A model generated the notes under the pieces. That model did not search any database and was not told the origin of the DNA. It saw nothing but the letters and a program-made list of their open reading frames with translations. Shown in pieces: positions 21,689-32,933 of a stretch of DNA of 64,000 nt (position 1 is the first letter of the stretch; the number at the start of each line of letters is the position of its first letter). The translations under genes and the position numbers were made by a program. The stretch is taken from positions 372,001 to 436,000 of the forward strand of contig QYAI01000020.1 in the NCBI GenBank assembly GCA_003988855.1, in the 5' to 3' direction. Source of the stretch: Arachnopeziza araneosa. Lineage: Eukaryota > Ascomycota > Leotiomycetes > Helotiales > Arachnopezizaceae.

Positions 21689-22879
21689 ATGCGTCCATTC
21701 CGCTCTCTTCGCCCGGCAGCTTCCAAAGTTGTGCAACCTGCAACTCCAGCAAACCATTCGGTGGCAAGACTATTCCACGTCCAGATGGCCCGTCGAAAGG
21801 ATGAGGAGGCAGCATCTTATTCTCGGACCGATGCATCGGTGAAAGTCGAGTACCCAGAAGCGGGTGCATTGCCGAAGAGTACCCTTGCTCAGGGGAGAGG
21901 AGGAGTCCATTTCAAGAGGACCTTGGATTCTTTCTCTCTAGAAGGCAAGGTAGCTGTGGTAACCGGTGGTGCAAGGGGCTTGGGTTTGGTGATGAGCCAG
22001 GCCCTGTTCAATAGCGGTGCTAATGTAGCGTTGGTGGATTTGAATAGTAGGCTGTGGATCCATGTGAATCTGAGTAATGACTGACTTCCCGATAGAGGAT
22101 GAAGCGCAACGTCAAGCAGATGAGTTTCTTGCCTTGTTCAAGAAAGAGAACCCACATGCAAAAGAGTTTGAATGTCGAATTTCCTTCTGGACAACCAAAG
22201 CTAACTTGTTGATCACAGATTACCCCGAGTCACCGCACACTACGCTGACGTCTCAGACAGCGAGTCTGTTGATGCCGCTGTGGCAGAAATCATCACTCAA
22301 CATGGAAAAGTTGATAACTTAGTCACATCTGCTGGCTTCACCGAGAATTTTGATGCCATCAACTATCCAATCGATCGCATGCGCAAGCTCTGGGGAGTTA
22401 ATGTTGACGGCACTTATTTATTCGCCATCGCAGTTGCAAAACACCTAATCGAGCGAAAAGCGCCTGGAAGCTTCATCTTCATTGGAAGTATGTCGGGAAG
22501 TATCGTGAATGTGCCTCAGCCACAAGCGCCATATAACGCAGCCAAAGCAGCAGTTAGACATCTGGCGGCATCCTTGGCTGTAGAGTGGGCATCGGTTGGC
22601 ATCAGGGTCAACTGTATTAGTCCGGGATATATGCTCACGGCGTTGTAAGCTGCAGCACTTTCTACGTATTTCTATCACGACTAATCCCAAGATTTTAGGA
22701 CTAAGAAAATCCTTGATGATAATCCGGCGCTGCAGAAACAGTGGACATCACTTATTCCAGCCGGGAGAATGGGTAACCCAGAGGATCTTGCCGGCGCCGT
22801 GGTTTATCTTGCTTCGGATGCATCAAAATATGTGACCGGTGCTGACTTGAGAGTTGATGGCGGATACACTGTGACGTGA
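21689..22879 (+). CDS. SDR, D-arabinitol 2-dehydrogenase-like
   Basis: Four exons: 21689..22046, 22096..22165, 22219..22644 and 22699..22879, giving 344 aa. It is a classical short-chain dehydrogenase: cofactor motif TGGARGLG at residues 92-99, a TSAG segment in place of NNAG, a catalytic Ser in the GSMSG block, and Tyr/Lys in YNAAK. The NVPQPQAPYN block, the SPGYMLT block and the terminal VTGADLRVDGGYTVT match the fungal polyol dehydrogenase group (D-arabinitol 2-dehydrogenase, sorbose reductase, NADP-mannitol dehydrogenase). Those cytosolic enzymes are about 270-285 aa. This one has about 80 extra N-terminal residues that are basic, Ser/Ala-rich and low in acid at the start (MRPFRSLRPAASK), resembling a mitochondrial presequence. 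The substrate is inferred, not shown. The second intron has a weak donor (GTTTGA). Divergent from the Zn2Cys6 factor. Confidence 0.87.
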
Positions 22880-23591
22880 GGAGTGTATAGCAAAAAGTTG
22901 GTGTTTGGAAGAAATGCGATGCGTTGGCGTTGGGAGAAATGATTCGACTTTATCTAATACACTTACTTATGGATAAAAATTAAAAAGCATTGAAATGGCA
23001 ACCTAGTCATTAAAAGATTGTACAAATTGTGATATTCCAAGCACCAATTTCACTTCTACTAGGTGTTGCACCAATTCATGGCTCACTGCCAAAACACTTT
23101 TAATTGTCGTATGTCACATTCGACTTTCAAAACAGTTTCGAAGAGAGAGCCTTTAATAATGTAACATAGACAATGAGTGAGTATTTTTGAAATCTTATAT
23201 ATGTGTGTAGTTATTATTTGTTTGATAATTTGAGACATAGAAGCGTGCTACGAACACTACATCCCCTGGAGCTTCCTGAGGCTGTCATATAGATTGCGAC
23301 ATGCAGAGATTTGACTTTTGATGCTCTGCGACCCTCTCTAATTGAGAAAGAAAGCAGCAGAAAATTTACGTGCTTTGATATGTGTTATTTGATAAATCCT
23401 AAATATATGAAATACCAATGTTGGCCTGATGACATGACCAAAACTCCAATAACTGACCCAATTTCCGTATATTCGATAGTAGAGTGAGTGTAGAGATAGG
23501 ATCTGCTCCTTGCTTTACAGATAAATCAGTAACCAGATATCGAAACCACCATATATATACTATCCAGATTCAGCCTCCACCGCAAACTCCA
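22880..23591. other. Convergent 3' intergenic region (SDR / F-box)
   Basis: About 0.7 kb of AT-rich sequence between two converging genes, with no credible ORF and no clear repeat. Confidence 0.5.
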
Positions 23592-24731
23592 TCAATACTC
23601 CTCATCAAACCCCGCTGCCTCAAAAGCCGACCTGATGCTCCCTGGTTTAAACTTCAACCTCTTCTCCACTTCCTCACTTCGAACCCTCTCCTCGGAATGG
23701 CTCCACCAAACAGGATCATACATACTCAACCCTTCTCCGAGATCCTGCCACGCCCTCAGCTCAATCGTGGAATACGGATCCGGCCGCCTTACAATCTCAA
23801 TCGCAATCTCGGTCCTACAAACCTCACACGATCTCATCGCCGCACATCTAAAGCAAGGATTCTCTCGTTTGTAAAAGTGTACCGCTTGACATTCAAACAT
23901 GACCCGGACATTGCGCTGCATGTGAGCGCAGATCTTGACTTTGTTGTCTACGCCTTCCAGAATCCCGGATGTGATACGCATGGGTAGTGCTCGCTCAGTT
24001 TTGTATTCTACGTAGAGCTTGTCGACTTGGCGGCCAGCTTCGATGACGGTCACGATTCGCCCTTCCAGGGATTGGATTGGGTCTGAGGAGCGGGCTCGGC
24101 TTCGGTATCGAGAAAATGATTCGTCCAGTTTGCGGAGAGCGATCTGTGGGTCAATTCCCAGGCGGTGTTGTTTCATGGCGAACTGAACTCGTGTGTAATC
24201 TGGAAATTTGCTATTGAATCGCCTCCATCCAAAATTGTAGCACGGGTGTAAAGTCTCTGAGTGTTTGAATGTTGGCTTGTGGAACTTTTGGCAGTATTGA
24301 CAGAGGACGTCATCCTTCAGATCGTTGTCTAATAAGCAAAGTAGCTTCCAGCGTTCGTGTTCGGGACCTTCTCTTCGTTCAGGTCCAAAATCATCTTCAT
24401 CCTCGATTGCTGTCAACGGACATGAAAGTTTGGTGAGATGATGTCCACCGAGGATTCTTAGGGCTTTCTTAGATATGAGACAGAGTGCTGCTATGGAATG
24501 GTCGGGGAGAAATGACGTTATTCTCTGGATTAGTTCAACTGGAATGTCAAGAAGTGTTTTGGGCCCAGATCTCTCCATTGAATCCATCTGTTCGATGTGA
24601 GGTCTTCCCTCTGAATCTCGGGATAGCTCAGAAACTATATTTGGACTTTTGAGCAACTCAAACAGCTTGAGAGGATTTGTTGCGTTTGGATGTGGATTTA
24701 GTCGGTTGCCAAAAACAGAAGTAGATGCCAT
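23592..24731 (-). CDS. F-box domain protein
   Basis: An intronless 379-aa frame. The ATG at 24731 is chosen because the longer open frame upstream has no ATG. This ATG has a good context, and a TATA-like GAGTATAAAG lies about 70 bases upstream. An F-box is seen near residues 60-95 (LLDIPVELIQRITSFLPDHS). The remainder resembles a large group of fungal F-box proteins with Cys pairs (CQYCQKFH, PCFRCAAMRSCEVCRTE) that may bind zinc, and a long Arg/Lys-rich helical part. F-box proteins link substrates to SCF ubiquitin ligases through Skp1; the substrate here is unknown. The family is expanded and variable in filamentous ascomycetes. Confidence 0.82.
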   Translation of the reverse strand: MASTSVFGNRLNPHPNATNPLKLFELLKSPNIVSELSRDSEGRPHIEQMDSMERSGPKTLLDIPVELIQRITSFLPDHSIAALCLISKKALRILGGHHLTKLSCPLTAIEDEDDFGPERREGPEHERWKLLCLLDNDLKDDVLCQYCQKFHKPTFKHSETLHPCYNFGWRRFNSKFPDYTRVQFAMKQHRLGIDPQIALRKLDESFSRYRSRARSSDPIQSLEGRIVTVIEAGRQVDKLYVEYKTERALPMRITSGILEGVDNKVKICAHMQRNVRVMFECQAVHFYKRENPCFRCAAMRSCEVCRTEIAIEIVRRPDPYSTIELRAWQDLGEGLSMYDPVWWSHSEERVRSEEVEKRLKFKPGSIRSAFEAAGFDEEY

Positions 24732-25887
24732 CTCGCGCTTTTTCCAAATGGAGAAATGAGAGAAGTAGGAGGTTGACCGACTCCAGTTGGACTTTATACT
24801 CTTGTACAACTTAGATCAACAGGATAATAACTGGGGAATCATAGCTGGCGAACCAACAAATGAGGTATTTTGGCAATCGTGTTACCTAGTTTAGTATCGA
24901 CCATGTGACTAGAGCTATGCACTCGTCATACCAAATGTTATTGAGATGGAGATACGAGGCTTTTAAGTAGAACAGAGAGCACAAGAGTCCCCATTTCCAG
25001 ACGAGGTTTCTGTTCTGTGAGATGCTGAAAGCGAGAGAGGTGATATGAAGTGAAGTGAAGTCAGCAGGGGCGGCCGATCTTGAAGGATAATGAGATAATG
25101 AGGGGCTTGATGTCGGTGTCGGCAACGAACCGATCGGGGTGGGGCGAAGAGGCGATTCCACGTGATGGGTGAGTGATTGAAACCGTCTTTATTTTGAAGA
25201 AGAAAGCCGAATTTGCATTATTGTATAGGTACATTCTTCAGAAATTAATATGTCAAGAGAGGCTCACATGTTTACCGATGAGGTAGTATTGACGATCACG
25301 TGTCGACGTTCAGGCACCTCCTGAGACCTCCTGAGGCAACTTAGAGGCATTCCTGCCACCGCCTTATTTCAACATCATCCTGCAGAACCTCATCACACGA
25401 CTGCCCTGCATTGGCAAATAAAACAACTGTCTTTCTCGTCCCTTTCCTCCGCCGATGCATGAAGGCTTACTTAGCTGGCGCCAAGTGGCACGTCTACCAG
25501 GGATATATCTCCGACAAATCCGAATCCGTTGCCCAATCCAGTCAACGATCGTGTGACCGTCCTCCTTTGTGAAAGCAAGTTCAAAGACGGTTTTGGGAAT
25601 CAATCCAGAAGTCTGGAGAAGGAATAGCCATGATGTTGGACGAGTCGCTCTTCCCTTATGTCTGGTTTTGCTCTCTACTTTCTATCATTTACAGTTTCTC
25701 TTTGGTTCCGGAGGAGAAGGTAGCGTGTTGCACCTTCCGATCATTCCATGCGAGGTAGGATTTTGATATAGGTAATCCGGAAAATCCGGATTGCCCACGT
25801 CAGTTGCACCCTGGCTCCCACGATGCCAGTATCTAGATAAAAGCCCTACCCTCTCGTGTTCGTTCAGTGACATTCCATTGTGCCAAT
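24732..25887. other. Divergent intergenic region (F-box / PAP2)
   Basis: About 1.1 kb with both promoters. A CACGTG site lies at about 25299. An imperfect inverted repeat, GGTAATCCGG..CCGGATTGCC, lies at 25771-25795, about 90 bases before the PAP2 start. A minus-strand ORF at 24886..25161 has no recognisable content. Confidence 0.5.
25771..25795. other. Inverted repeat in PAP2 promoter
   Basis: Ten-base arms GGTAATCCGG and CCGGATTGCC are separated by five bases, with one mismatch. It contains two TCCGGA hexamers about ten bases apart. This could be a binding site for a dimeric zinc-cluster regulator (CGG half sites) or chance. Confidence 0.35.
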
Positions 25888-27289
25888 ATGGGTGGAATAG
25901 GCGCCGTCGCAGAGCCGCTTGTCGTTATTACTTTGCTCTTTGGTGGAACATGGATTAACCGAGATTTTGAGCCTGGGAGAAGGAGGAGACCGAGAGACGC
26001 GAGGAGGATCTCTGCTGATTTGGAAAATGGCAAGGCCATCCGCACTCCGAGAGAGGCTGAAGCTTTACTCGAAGATGTGGCTGATTCAAGATCAACCTCC
26101 CCAAGCTTGCTCGCTTCGCAGGAGCCGAAATGGAGAACGAGATCTTTAGGTTTCTGGGGTATGAAAAAAGAGATTGTTACGCCCAACACAAGACGCTTCA
26201 AAGGCTACTTTCTTAGTAAGCTCTTAGAGAGATTCCCATTCTTGGTTGAATGCTGGTATTGGGCTTTAATATACTGGGTAAATATTCGCTTATCTGTTAG
26301 TACCTGCATTTTCCATAAACTTACTTTTCTAGGTATATCAATTAGGCCGTGCTGCATCTGCGGCCTTAATCGTCGAAGGAACTATTTTTGCTGCTCGCAA
26401 ACATGCCCTCCAGGTCATCACTGCGGAACAACACATTCACATGTTCTGGGAGCTTCCTATACAACATTTCTTCATGAAGAACCAATTCGTAATGACATGG
26501 ATCAACCGCACCTACTCATTCATTCACATTCCCGGGTCAATCGCCTTTCTAGTTTGGCTATTCTACTATACCAACACGAGAAACCGCCTCGATTCTGCTC
26601 ATGGCAAAGAATTAGGAGAAGCGAAAGGCTCACCCGCGGGACCTCGACTCTATGAGTCCCGTCGCCGCACCATGGCATTCTGCAACCTTCTAGCTTTCAT
26701 CATCTTCACTCTCTGGCCTTGCATGCCTCCCCGCCTTCTCAGCGCAGATAATTCTAACGATGAAGCCGGGGAACTGGCCCGCAGCTATGGTTTTGTTGAC
26801 ACGGTACACGGTCCAGGTGGTGAAGGATCAATATGGACGGATAACCGATTCACGAATAAGTTTGCTGCTATGCCGAGTCTACATTTTGGGTACTCGCTAC
26901 TGATTGGGCTTACGATTGCAACCATACCACTCAATTCGGCTCATGTAGGAAAAAGTGTCATCCTACCGTTTTTCAATAAAAGTCATCCATCTCTTGCGCC
27001 AAAGGTTAAAATGCCGAGCTGGAGAAGAGTGGCTTGTATTACGGTAGGTATCTTTTACCCAGGTTTGATTTTAACGGCGATTATTGCTACTGCGAACCAT
27101 TTCATCCTTGATGCCGTGGCGGGAAGTATAGTTTGCGGTATCGCATGGTGGGGCAATGATGTACTGCTTAATCTGCTCGTGATTGAGGATTGGTTCTTGT
27201 GGGTGGTGAGAATTCATAAGCCGGAGAGTGTGGTATTGGATATTGAAGAAGATGACGATGTCTTGGGAAAGGGAATATTTAGACGATGA
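25888..27289 (+). CDS. PAP2-superfamily integral membrane protein
   Basis: Two exons, 25888..26277 and 26333..27289 (55-nt intron GTAAAT..TTCTAG), giving 448 aa. The motifs KFAAMPSLHFGYS and ANHFILDAVAG are the conserved His-containing phosphatase motifs of the PAP2 superfamily, in the arrangement of the PAP2_3/Aur1-like branch. Four or more hydrophobic segments lie around them: an N-terminal one, one near ALIYWVYQLGRAASAAL, one near SIAFLVWLFYY, and several at the C-terminal end. The second cytosolic-looking stretch (residues 25-90) is Arg-rich. The family includes phosphatidic acid phosphatases and inositol phosphorylceramide synthases; the substrate here cannot be told. The acidic tail (IEEDDDVLG) is typical of fungal members. 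The ATG at 25888 is preferred over the longer open frame because that frame's upstream codons lack family content. Confidence 0.82.
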
Positions 27290-27786
27290 GACACGAGACG
27301 ATATGACTCAAAACGAAACAGAGATACCAGACGTTGTTGCATTGGTATACATAGCGAACATAGTTATTGTTAGTTAACATAAAGAAAGTTTATTATACAG
27401 GTCCGCTTTGAGCTCCGCATTACCAAGCTGTTATCAATTTGAAGCGTTAAATGAAATACGCTTCAAAGTTCTGAGTTGAGATCCTGTATTCCTCCTTGGA
27501 TTCCTATTCAAACAGGAAGGGAATCCGTAGCCACAGAGATAATAGCACTTACGAACCCATCCGCAATAGCATTCTTAGATGACGAGATAGTTGCGGTGTT
27601 TCTTTCGTCAACAATGGGACTCTTCAAATTCAGGGATACTGGTACCGTTGGACTCATCGACAGTATGCCCGCCTTCTCAAAGGTTATCAAGCACAAGACA
27701 GATAATAAGTACTGCTTCTATCTCTGGCTTCCCAATTCGATAAAGCTCAAGATACCTTTGTGTTCTCAATGTGGAAAAGTGCATCA

Positions 27787-27882
27787 CATTGAGTAGAATC
27801 TTTGTCTTAGATTGTCGAGACTAGCAATTGAAATTGAGTAGGATCCTTCTCTTAGATTGTCGAAAGTAGAAATTGACATTAA
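27787..27882 (-). repeat. 45-bp minisatellite, two units (minus orientation)
   Basis: ATTGAGTA at 27788 recurs at 27833, and as ATTAAGTA at 27878, exactly 45 bases apart each time, with TTAGATTGTCGA(G/A)A between. Read on the minus strand it is the same unit as at 18982 (TCAATGTCAATT...CGACAATC). Confidence 0.75.
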
Positions 27883-28389
27883 GTAATAAAAAATAACTCG
27901 CACATACCTTTATTAGGACGACACCAATCTATATTACCACTACACACAACTCTAACTCGCAAATAGTTTAAGTCATATACGTGGTGTTATAAGCCGAGAG
28001 ATATGTAAAACCCTTATTTCGATGTTAACCCTACTTATTTCTCTGCTTAGAGTATTATAACGTATACAACATTTTGATTAGTTAGGATGCATTGAAATAA
28101 TTCCGACAGTAAGGTCAGGATGAATATCAGTAAAGAGCGTAACAGTATCTTGTATGCACTAGACTTTATGGGGACAAAGCGGGTCTCATGGCTCTCTGTG
28201 TTCATGACACCACTTTCTCGCTACGGTACCATCATGGCAGTCGAATTGGAGACAAAGTGGATTTTTGCAATCAGTCATTCCACGACCACATAAACGAGGG
28301 CCTTCTCCATAGCCTTCTCCGAGCAGTTTCGTCCCTTCACCTGCTGCTTGTCCAGTATCTAGGAGTAGTATCCTAGAAATTTGCATATC

Positions 28390-28515
28390 TCTCTCGATTG
28401 TTGGCTTCTAAAATTTGAGAGACGGATTCTACTCAATGTCAATTGTTGGTTTCGACAATCCGCGAGACGGGTTTCACTCAATGTCAATTATTGGGTTCGA
28501 CAGTCCGAGACACAG
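28390..28515 (+). repeat. 45-bp minisatellite, about three units
   Basis: CAATGTCAATT(G/A)TTGG starts at 28434 and 28479 (45 bases apart). A decayed first unit lies at about 28390 (CGATTGTTGGCTTCTAAAAT). The orientation is opposite to the array at 27.8 kb. Confidence 0.75.
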
Positions 28516-28692
28516 ATTGTGGTATGGTATCAAGTAGAATTCTCGTAATAGCTCTAGATGACCATACACTACCCATAATCACCAGCTAACGCCGTAGCTA
28601 CGCCCCATCATGTCATGCAATACCATGTAATATGCCCAAAACACCGAGCAAACCTCTTATTCGTCCTGCACCTAGAACTCCCTGGGAACAAA

Positions 28693-31600
28693 TCAAACAA
28701 AATCAGTCAACTTTTGTCTCTCAATGATGCTCTTCTGTTCAGCATTTCTGCTCACACGCCAGTAATTGTCGCAAAAGTCGTTGCATTGCATATGCTTCAA
28801 GAACTCCTCGTCGTGAGTAATGATAATCAGCTGGAAATTGGACTGATGCTTGCGAGCCTTGATAATCGCGTGCAATGATTTGGCGAGAGCAATTATATTG
28901 TCTCGATCGAGATTGGTTGTGGGTTCGTCAAGTGCAATAACCTGTATTGTTAGTATATCTATCAAATGTAGAGTTTGAGACTTACTCCGCAGTTGGCACC
29001 AAAACACTCTGCAAGTGCTAGTCGAATGATGATACTAGCCAGAACCTTCTGACCAGCGCTACATCTGCCACGCATATCCATCTCGGTATCTGACTTGACC
29101 ATAACCACTCGGTAGTTATAGTTACGCTTTTGAGCATTTATACTCGCAGTCTCATTCTCGGACTTGATCATAATGGTATCAACGTCGGAACCTTGATAGG
29201 TAGTGCGCCAGAGCTCTGCCGCAATGGCATTGATTTCCTCCATCTTCAAAGTGTGGTACTTCATAATTGCGTTTTCCAATGCAAGAGAGCATTTAGCCAT
29301 GTCTTCGATGGCTGCTTTGGTTGTCTCAACCTTGATATGCATCTCTCGATATTCCTCTGCAGCATTCTGATATTCGTCTTTCCACTCCTGAATCAGATCG
29401 GCAAGCTCTCCATCCTTAGCGTTCATCGCGCCAACGGTAGGTCCTCTCTCCGCAAGCAAGTTCTGGTATTCCCTGTCCGCTGAGACCTGCTCTCTCTTGT
29501 AGTATTCAGCCTCGCCCTCAGCATTTCGTCCTTCCAGCTCAGATATTTCTCCCCTCACAACATTCAAGTCGTGAACAGACTTTCGATATCGGATGTTGTC
29601 CAAGATGCTTCGCTGGGTCTTCTCACTATTATCCATCCTGCTCTTGAGCTGGTTGGCATTCTTGGTGACTTCAGATATCTCATCATCAATCCGCTCTTGG
29701 TCTTTCTCCAACTTCTTGATTGCTTGCTCGCAGGTAGTGAGTTTTGCTGGTCCGTCGTTCTCAATATAATCGGTGATTGCAGCCTCAACCATGTTGAATT
29801 TGTTGACCGTCTGTGCTAAGTTCTCCTTCTCCACTTGAACATGCTTTAGCTTAGCTTCTCCACGTCGTCGAGCGTCATCATCTTGGGTTTTTGCCTTTGT
29901 AAATTCGGGAATCATAGACTCAAGATCTTGATCGGCACGAGATATAGCCTGTCGTTGATGATTAGTGTCGCCACGAAGCTCGTCAATTGCTGTCTGGATA
30001 TCTCGCTTTCTGTCTAGAAGATGTTGAGTCTCGCTGAGCTTGTGGGACAGGTTAACAGATTCCTTTTCTAAGTCGGCAGCCTTCGAGCTTGCTTGTTGTC
30101 TATCTGTTGATAACTTATCAATCTTGTTCTTGACGATACGAATTTGCTCGTCACAGGAGGCCAGTTTTTCCTGAATTTCGTTGACGGTCATAGAGTTGCT
30201 AGAGATTTTCTGCTGGGAGGCAAGTCGAGTAGTCGTTTGTTGATGCTTGTCAATTTCAGTAAGATACTTCACGATGTCGCCAACGATAGGAGTAAGAGCT
30301 TCGACTTCTCTCTTTGATGCTAATTCGTCATTGTAGACTTTATCTCGGCCGGCGCAGACTTTGACAAGTTTTTGTTTTTCGGTCTCTAATTGCTTGATAT
30401 CTCTTTCAAGAGAAGGAATTTCGACTCTAGCGAGTCTCTGGTATGTGTCGGCTTGAGCCCGAACAGCCTTAGCGCTCTGAAGGTCTTGCTCAACTTCCCT
30501 GAGTTCTTCTTCGGTTTCCTCTTTTACAAGTCTGCTGATCAATTCATGCAGTTTTTTGGAAGCGGCAACTTTCTCCTCTTTGCCGGTAAAAGGTCGCACG
30601 CAAAGTCGACAACAGTTCTGCTGGGTTACGATTTCTAAACTTTTGGTGTAGTAATCCCGTACGAAAGTCATCCCATCGAGCTCTTTCTGAAGGTCAGTCT
30701 GCGACTTCTCCAAAATAGTCGTTTCATCCAGATATTGGGACACGCTTGATAGTGGATTTCCTTCACTGGTAAGAATCGAGACCATTACGGCTGATTCGCA
30801 TTTTTGCATCTCATCAATTTTCTTTTTCAGACTTGACTTTGCGGTCTGCAACTTGTAATCTTGGTCTCGATACTCCCTATCCACACCTTCTTGCTGTTTC
30901 TTGGCTTCTTGAAGAACCCGTTCCTTCCGATCGAGGAGATCTTGGAATTCGCGTTCAATGGTCTCAGATTGCCAACCAACGCCGATTATACTTGTTAATC
31001 TTGTGTTGTGGGTTGAAATCATGGCGTCAAGGGAGTGTTGAGCTTTTTTACCTTCTGTCTTCGCGAAGTTGAGGGTAGCAAGCTTGCTAGCAAGATTGGT
31101 GCTCTGAATAAGCTTATCTCTTAAATCTTTTGCCTCAAGCTCGAGGCCTTGCAGATGGTCCTTTTCTGCCTTCAAATTTTGATCCCATGAAGCTGCCGTG
31201 AAATCTGCTTGAGCCTTTTGAAGTTGCTCTCGGATCTCATTTAACGATACTTCAATTGCCGCTTTTGCGCCTTCGTCTGTCTTGATCAAAGTAGTCTCAT
31301 CCTGACGAAGTTTGACTTTTCTTTCGTTCGCGGTAATAGCTTGCCCAGCGGTTATCTTTTCTTGCGTTCGACTTGCTTGGCGATTTTCAAGCTTCGTCAA
31401 GACATCTCTAGTTTCACGTAGATCATCATTCGTTGACTTCCTGATGCGATCCAACTCGCGATCTTTTTCCTGTGAAAGTTTTTGAATTCGTCCAACAAAC
31501 TCCTGCACTTGGTATTCACCAAGATCGCCATCATACCCACGAAGAGAATGACTACGCGCAGCTTCCTTGACCAATTGAAGACGGGTATGAATGTGGGTTT

Positions 31601-32933
31601 CATAACTCTTCTTTTCCGCCTGATACTGGCCTCGTTCACCCTGCTTTTGTTCCGTTTGTCGGCGTGTTGCAGCTGCATCTGCTTGGAGTTCCTGGTATTG
31701 CGTCTGATACTTCTGAGATTGTTGGGCATACTGGTTCATGCGCTCTTCATATTGGTCAAGCGTTGATTGAAGCCACTCGTCAGGCTCCTCGAGTTCCTCA
31801 AAGCGGTCATCTTTTAAGCTTTGTAGAGTGTATTCGAATCCTCGAGCTTGCTCAATCTTCACCTTCAATTCATTCACAATACCGAGGGCATTATTCAATT
31901 TCGTTTGTTTTTCGGCAGAGAGAGCCTTGGTTACCTCCAATTGATGATCAAGGTTTACGGTTTTGACTCGGAGCTCTTCGATGTCGGCTTCTAGACGTGT
32001 CATTTTCTTCTTCTTTCTCTCGGCTATGTCCTTGAGCTCTTTTGCATGCTTCTCGTGAATCACTAGTTGACCCAAATTGGTAGCGTGGCTCTTACGCAAT
32101 TTGGTGATGCTCTCGATGGCACTGGTATACTTCTGGGCCTCGAAAATTTGATCAAACTTGAGCTTCAGTTTCATAGGTTCACTCATGGGCCAGAGGGAAT
32201 CGTCCTGATGACAAAATATGACATTATCGAGGATCGCTGGAGAGACCCCTAGGTATTCTGGCACGATCTTATCAAGTTCTGCCACCTTTGTAGATATTGC
32301 AACACGTTCTCCATGGTGCTTCAATAGGAGGGAAGAATCGACAGCTCTCTGGGCGACCGCCGTTTTCTTGACGGTAAGCTCCAAACTTCTTGTGATGACC
32401 ATCTGGTGTCCCGAGGCATTCTTGAAGCCTAGTTTAACTTGAGCCTTGACTTCTTTATCTCCAGTAAGCTTAAACAGTTAGCATCTAGGCTAGGTAGAGA
32501 GTAGGTAAGGTACTTTAGGATCGTGAATGAAAGCACCTCCTTTGCTATTAGGAGGGAGTTGACCAGTAGTAACATACTTTAGGCACTCGACGACAGTCTA
32601 ATAAGATTAGCAGGTTACCAACGAGTCGATAAGCACATACGGTCTTGCCTGATCCGTTGAATCCAACAATAAGTGTGAGAGGACCCTCAAAGTTAATCGT
32701 CTCGCCACGACTTCGGTGATCGAAGGAGCGGATCCTAGATCAGAGTTAGCTTGGACAACGGTGGGAACGTAAGAATCCATACCCAAGGATCTGCATCCGC
32801 TGTATGGTAGCTGTCTTCTGAGTTAATGATAGGGATAATGCTTTCCAAAGAGAGGCTTACACCTGGGGTAATAGAGTTAGCTCAGATCTGCTCGTAGGAT
32901 ACGAAGATGACTTACATCTTGACTAGTGATCAT
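28693..32933 (-). CDS. rad50: RAD50, DNA double-strand break repair ATPase
   Basis: Proposed exons: 32933..32916, 32817..32783, 32734..32641, 32597..32514, 32468..28986 and 28941..28693, giving 1320 aa. It is the SMC-like core of the Mre11 complex, which senses and processes DNA ends and acts in meiosis and telomere care. Visible motifs: the QILGIRSFD start, Walker A GFNGSGKTT near residue 42, Q-loop region VIFCHQDDSLWPMSEP, long coiled coils on both sides of a zinc hook CRLC at about residues 697 and 700, ABC signature RCSAGQKVLAS, and Walker B/D-loop ALDEPTTNLD in the last exon. The length is normal. The 5' end is the uncertain part. I join a six-codon first exon, phase-compatible, over a 98-nt intron. 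If translation instead starts at the ATG at 32796 the protein is 1307 aa. Divergent from wc-2. Confidence 0.93.

Larger units (their letters stand above)
27290..28692. other. Convergent gene-poor region with inverted minisatellites (PAP2 / RAD50)
   Basis: About 1.4 kb. Two arrays of a 45-bp unit lie at 27787-27882 and 28390-28515 in opposite orientation, bounding about 0.5 kb of AT-rich DNA. Short ORFs are present, but none is convincing. Confidence 0.6.

Noticed and set aside
24886..25161. 91-codon minus-strand frame between F-box and PAP2 genes
   Set aside because: Only a Pro/Ser-rich start and no conserved content; it lies in a divergent promoter region.
27476..27796. 106-codon plus-strand frame after PAP2
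   Set aside because: The first codon is TTG rather than ATG, and the frame runs into the 45-bp minisatellite.
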